42,554 bases of DNA, from the NCBI GenBank assembly GCA_900169235.1, contig FWCC01000376.1, positions 1 to 42,554 of the forward strand, written 5' to 3'. Below are positions 38,712-42,554 of the stretch, piece by piece (within the stretch, counting starts at the first letter, position 1; each line of letters begins with the position of its first letter). Origin of the DNA: Zarea fungicola. Its lineage: Eukaryota; Ascomycota; Sordariomycetes; Hypocreales; Cordycipitaceae. The translations under genes and the position numbers were made by a program. Under the pieces are notes generated by a model. The model was not told the DNA's origin, did no database searches, and saw nothing but the letters and a program-made list of their open reading frames with translations.

Positions 38712-40421
38712 ATGGCTTCGCTGCCGTATGAAATCCGCAGGATGATTCTCGACGAGGCAAGTGCTACCAGGCTTGGAGTTCACTGGTAACTGACATTGAG
38801 TAGTTTCAAACATTTCAGACCTAGCTAGGCTCTGCAGAGTCTCCAGCGCACTGCGAGATCTTGTCATTCCTATATTATACCGCAAAGCAACGATCCGTGT
38901 GTCGGAATCGGCTATGCTGGAAGAATTAATACGCAAATTGAATAACCTTCGCTTCAATAAGCACCTGAAATTATATACGACCGAGATTCACTTGGCGGCC
39001 CCTTTCCATCAAAGGCTAGCAGATAGGTGCTGGCATGGCGAAAAGACTGGGGTGGAGAGCATGGCTACGCTCCAGGACACATTGAAACATCTGCCGCTAG
39101 ATTCATTGCTAGCTTTCAAGTATTACAATACATTTTTGCTGGACCTCTTACATACTCTCATGCTAACACAGTCGTAGCTGGGACTTGGGATGCTGCATTC
39201 CGAACTCGATATTGGACTGTCTGGTGCACGCCGATAACCTCCAGCATCTGTCGTTTGTCACCGATGGGTACTGCCCAATAGAGGATGCGAACTTGCTCCC
39301 ACTGGCCAGGTTCACCGGCCTAAAAACACTAAACTGGGCCGGCTTAACGAGAAGGAGCCATCTAGTTGCCTTGCAGAGTTATTTTCAGCCGAGCTCAAAA
39401 CTGCAGCAACTGACATCACTCAAGATAGACATGCTCTACGGTGACACTGTTTCCGAGCAGCTCGGTGCGGACGACCGCGAAAATCCTTTCGCGACAGACA
39501 TACTCGGAATGGAAGTCGGAGACCCGCAGCGGCTCCTCCCGGCATTGCAAGAGTTGTGGTTAAAGGACTTTAACTTTAACCGTTACGCGCCCGAATTCGT
39601 ATGCGCCTTCAATATGAGGAGATTAACAAAGCTGCAACTGCACTATTGCTCTGGCACCGTGCCGCTATTGCAATCTCTCACTCGGCTGTCTCGCGACTTA
39701 CCATTGAGTTCTTTTTCTGTGAAGGTCTATCAGCTGGATGATGGCATAAACCATCTTCCGAGAGCATTGCCGCGATTTCTTAACTCGTGCAATGGCCTGT
39801 TGAGTCTATCCATCGCTATACCCTCCTACAGCAGTTCCAGGCAGTTGGCAGAATGCATCACGCGACATGAAATGCTCCGGAATTTCATGTTCTATGAAGA
39901 GACTACAGGCCGCTCCTGTGCGCATCTGACCTCGGCAGTCGCAAGTCTCCGGCGGCTAACATTTTTGGGGCTCTATTGGAATTCACATGCAATCAGCCTT
40001 ATCGAACTTGTAAGTCTAGCTGATACATAATACCAGTATGCCCTGTTTCTACTAACCATGTTCTTAGACCCTTAAATACTCCGCAGCGCTTCCCGACTGT
40101 GAAGTTATTCACTTGAGGGTATACGGACCGTTACCATTATTTCACACGAATTTTAGTCCAAATGTGCGGTCGCATAGAATAGCAATCGTGAAACTTGCCT
40201 TTTCTAAGCTTCGCAGCCTTAGATTTGTGGCCATAGGGGACTTTTCCAACGGCGAGCGTAATGGTGGTAGGAATGCGTTGTTTTGTAAAACTCCAGGGGA
40301 CGAAATGCGCGAGCTGCGTGTTTCTGATCCGTGCTACCGGGATTTTGTTCAGGCTCACATGGCAGAACTGACTATTTGTCCAGAGGAGGGGCTTTTAGAC
40401 CTTCCTCTCAACGCTAGTTAG
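38712..40421 (+). CDS. F-box/LRR-like protein, four exons
   Basis: Exons 38712-38760, 38819-39119, 39178-40009 and 40068-40421; the introns are each 58 bp with branch sites CTGAC, CTAAC and CTAAC. Total 511 aa. The first intron uses donor GTGCTA; the others use GTATTA and GTAAGT. The N-terminus MASLPYEIRRMILDEA then NLARLCRVSSALRDLVIPILY is a typical fungal F-box followed by the usual (I/L)LYR. The C-terminal ~400 residues carry irregular leucine-rich segments (LQHLSFVTDG, LKTLNWAGL, LTSLKIDML, LQELWLKDF, LTKLQLHYC), as in F-box/LRR substrate receptors. A Skp1-Cullin ligase role is expected from the family; the target is unknown. Confidence 0.75.
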
Positions 40422-40779
40422 TACTATATGTTAAAGCTACTACACGTGAACACCCACCACTCCACTACGCAGTGGTGGGTGTTGGCACAGGTATTGGATG
40501 TATTTCTTTTTTTTTTTTTTGGCACATGCATACGTGCATGCCATTTGCTTATCCTTCTATTTGTATCACTACCTAAAAGAGTAGGTAATTGGAAGCTGTT
40601 TATTTACTTAATTGAACAGATGAATGAATGAAAAAGCTGAGGCTTTCTGGTGTTGGTGGCAGACTAAACAAACGCTTTGTTTAAATTAATCTCTTTACTT
40701 GTCGCAACCCATCATTAGAACATATTGGTGAAGATGCATAAGATACATATGGGTAACGAGGCGATACTCATTTTGCCCA
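40422..40779. other. Intergenic with hairpin and poly-T run
   Basis: Holds the perfect hairpin (40449-40483), a poly-T run around 40506-40522 and an imperfect palindrome at 40520-40543 (TGGCACATGCA/TGCATGCCA). No gene. Confidence 0.45.
40449..40483. terminator. Perfect 13-bp inverted repeat just past the F-box/LRR stop
   Basis: AACACCCACCACT pairs fully with AGTGGTGGGTGTT across a 9-base loop, starting 28 bp after the stop codon. It would form a GC-rich hairpin in the 3' UTR, with a poly-T run downstream. Fungal genes do not use such terminators as a rule, so the role (mRNA stability, element end, or chance) is open. Confidence 0.5.
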
Positions 40780-41016
40780 TTAATATAGGTAATATTGTCT
40801 GCCTTTGCCGCCCTTTTTTTTCTCTTCATTCGATAGCAATTTGCAAGTCAGCACCACTAAGGTGCGTAGTAATCGGGAGCCCGCCACGCCGGCGATGGTG
40901 ATCTGCTGTGCTAAAGCGCTGGCAACACGTTCACCATCGTATGTGGCGTTGAACCCTGCTTTCATGCAGTAATCAGAGTCTGAAGGAATGCCAGCTTGAA
41001 ATCCAATTTCCCACAT
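40780..41016 (-). CDS. Short hypothetical ORF
   Basis: From ATG at 41016 a 78-codon frame reads MWEIGFQAGIPSDSDYCMKA and ends with Lys/Gly-rich KKKGGKGRQYYLY. It has coding-like composition in its first 60 codons (LAQQITIAGVAGSRLLRTL) and no recognised motif. Its 5' end faces the plus-strand gene at 41105, 88 bp away. Could be a remnant exon. Confidence 0.25.
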   Translation of the reverse strand: MWEIGFQAGIPSDSDYCMKAGFNATYDGERVASALAQQITIAGVAGSRLLRTLVVLTCKLLSNEEKKKGGKGRQYYLY

Positions 41017-41104
41017 TGATAAAGGCGAATGAGTATCGATCAAAAGAGTCTGATCCCCGCGTTACTTTTCGATTTACTCACAGCCTGAAAACACTAGAAC
41101 CACG

Positions 41105-41719
41105 ATGGAAACACGAAACACTGAAGAAAAGTCCTTCGTCGTCGCAATGGAACGGCTTAGAGCGGACTTCAGTCCAGAAGCGTATGATTTTGGATGTCCG
41201 CTTGTCCCCTTGCTTGAAGACGCTAATGATCCAGTCGCTCGTAAGCCATCCAATGTGGCGGGTTGGGGAGCTCTACGCCCTGTTACATTCACAATAATCC
41301 TACTGCTCCTGGGTTTCCGCTTTAACTACTATCAGGCTAATACTCAACTAGTGGGTGGTCTTGCTAGCATGATGGAAGAATTCGATTCGTACCGAGGGCT
41401 TCCGAACCGCAATATAACGTCTGAAGCGGGATGGCAACGGGCTATGAAAGATGCCGGCATTTGGGATGAGCCAAACATACATGCTTATTTAGAGGAAGCG
41501 CTCATGCAGAAGCGCCTCCGAGACATCGAGCTCGAGGTCAAAGATCTTGGGAATAGGGCAAACTTCCCTATTATTTTCGCATATCAAACTGACAAGGTGT
41601 GGCGTACTACTAACCATTGGCCGCCGGATATAGTTCCTCCGGACTTTAATGAGCTTGTAAGAACTCGGCACGCATACATTACAGACGCGTTACTTACTGG
41701 ACTAGTTTGCACCGTATGA
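41105..41719 (+). CDS. Hypothetical protein with one membrane segment
   Basis: Single ORF, 204 aa, from the ATG METRNTEEK. One hydrophobic segment (~60-74, TFTIILLLLGFRF) splits a charged N-terminal part from a mainly helical C-terminal part (MKDAGIWDEPNIHAYLEEAL, LRDIELEVKDLG). The topology suggests a single-pass membrane protein with an acidic cytosolic side. It contains an NxT sequon (NRNITS) in the C-terminal part. Not recognised. Confidence 0.5.
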   Translation: METRNTEEKSFVVAMERLRADFSPEAYDFGCPLVPLLEDANDPVARKPSNVAGWGALRPVTFTIILLLLGFRFNYYQANTQLVGGLASMMEEFDSYRGLPNRNITSEAGWQRAMKDAGIWDEPNIHAYLEEALMQKRLRDIELEVKDLGNRANFPIIFAYQTDKVWRTTNHWPPDIVPPDFNELVRTRHAYITDALLTGLVCTV

Positions 41720-42554
41720 CAAGACAACAGATAGAAATGGCGCAGAAGACCAAACGATTTAATAGTAAACTGCTGCAGGAAAACTGAAGTACATAGTGCG
41801 CTAAGACTTGGAGGCTTGAGATAAGTGGAAGAAGAGGGGATTTTGATACTTCGGGATAATGATGATGTCGCGCAAGAGATTTTCACTTATTGGACGCGGA
41901 GGAACTTGCCTCTGGTCCGCATACTTTCAAAAAGAGTGTCCCTTTATGTAATTTCAAGCAGCTCAACTTTCAGAGATAGAACCCGTCAGTCTCGCATACA
42001 GCGTTATCCTCCTCAACGACACGTCGAGTGCGGGCTTCTCGTCGTTAATTTTTCATGGATTGCCATTGAACTGGGTTCAACCATGCATGTAGCACTGATG
42101 TCTATCTAGGGTGATTACTAGGAGACTTGTTTTCTGACTCGGACTTCGCATATCAAGTGCCCCCTACGACAACGACGTCTACCTTTCGGTTTTCCTGCCC
42201 ATCACAGACTGCAGCCAAAAGAGCAACTTTTAATAACGATTCATATCATGCGTGTAACAAAGCCGTGATTACACCATTAGTACTGTATCTCTCTTTTTTG
42301 ATTACTTGATCCTCTTGATCCTCATTGCCATCATAGTGGCAATCGCCGTCTTGTGATCCTCTCAATCTTCTTAAGCTTGACTTTCGATTCGAGAATGGCG
42401 CACGTATGAGTAGCGCGCGTTGCTACCAAATGCGGGCGGCTAGTGCGACAACCCTATCCCAAGCGCCGATAATTACATTAAGCGGAAACGATTCCTGGAG
42501 GACTCCCCAGCTTCCTTTTTCCCAAGGTACGTCTGTCTCAGTGATTTCGTTTCT
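41720..42554. other. Window end, no supported gene
   Basis: A frame at 41825-42109 (94 codons, GTG start) and one at 42127-42309 have no recognised features. They may be parts of a gene that continues past the window. Confidence 0.35.

Noticed and set aside
38755..38818. GC-AG intron at GAG|GCAAGT in the F-box/LRR gene
   Set aside because: The donor matches the GC-AG consensus, but the resulting phase gives an immediate stop; GT at 38761 restores the correct frame.
1..42554. Secondary-metabolite cluster or Starship-type giant element
   Set aside because: An ABC transporter and a bZIP factor are present but no PKS, NRPS, terpene synthase, P450 or tyrosine-recombinase captain gene was seen.

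Overview
The window looks like nuclear DNA of a filamentous ascomycete (Pezizomycotina). The grounds are short GT-AG introns (54-98 bp, several with CTAAC/CTGAC-type branch sites), widely spaced monocistronic genes on both strands, and fungal gene families: an ABCC transporter, DUF4246, a bZIP factor of fungal type, an Sso/syntaxin-like SNARE, F-box proteins and small secreted cysteine proteins. There is no sign of bacterial operons, CRISPR, rRNA or a convincing tRNA. I cannot name the species.

Layout. 1-1906 (-): 5' part of an ABC transporter that runs off the left edge. 4.6-7.1 kb (+): spliced DUF4246 gene with an acidic tail. 7.9-8.5 kb (+): small repeat-containing hypothetical gene. 8.8-10.6 kb (-): secreted PI-PLC-like protein, with a perfect 23-bp tandem repeat in its upstream region. 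11.1-11.6 kb (-): small secreted cysteine protein A. 12.3-14.5 kb (-): large low-complexity protein carrying two copies of a ~100-residue module. 15.2-15.6 kb (-): a solo copy of that module. 15.7-16.5 kb (-): F-box protein. 17.6-17.9 kb (-): relic of the protein A gene. 18.4-19.2 kb (-): secreted Ser/Thr-rich protein. 20.9-22.3 kb (+): bZIP factor. 23.9-25.2 kb (-): degenerate von Willebrand A-like protein. 27.9-28.2 kb (-): copied fragment of the F-box locus. 28.4-29.2 kb (-): hypothetical with a pentapeptide repeat. 30.2-31.5 kb (+): protein with two Cys/His clusters. 32.1-32.9 kb (-): syntaxin-like Qa-SNARE. 33.3-33.6 kb (-): membrane-protein exon. 35.1-36.4 kb (-): spliced hypothetical gene(s). 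36.6-37.1 kb (-): pseudogene of the Ser/Thr-rich protein. 37.5-38.1 kb (+): small secreted cysteine protein C. 38.7-40.4 kb (+): four-exon F-box/LRR-like protein. 41.1-41.7 kb (+): one-TM hypothetical.

The main theme is local duplication and decay. At least four families have two or more copies or fragments here: the secreted cysteine proteins A/B/C, the Ser/Thr-rich secreted protein and its pseudogene, the ~100-residue module (two in one protein plus one solo), and the F-box locus and its 310-bp copy. A half-repeat with CxxC-x(9-11)-CxC followed by an (L/D)xxF segment is shared by proteins A and C and by the C-terminus of the Ser/Thr-rich protein. I read it as cyanovirin-N-like (CVNH). With low gene density and several dead copies, this looks like an accessory, fast-evolving region rather than a metabolic cluster. 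No PKS, NRPS, terpene synthase, transposase or reverse transcriptase was seen.
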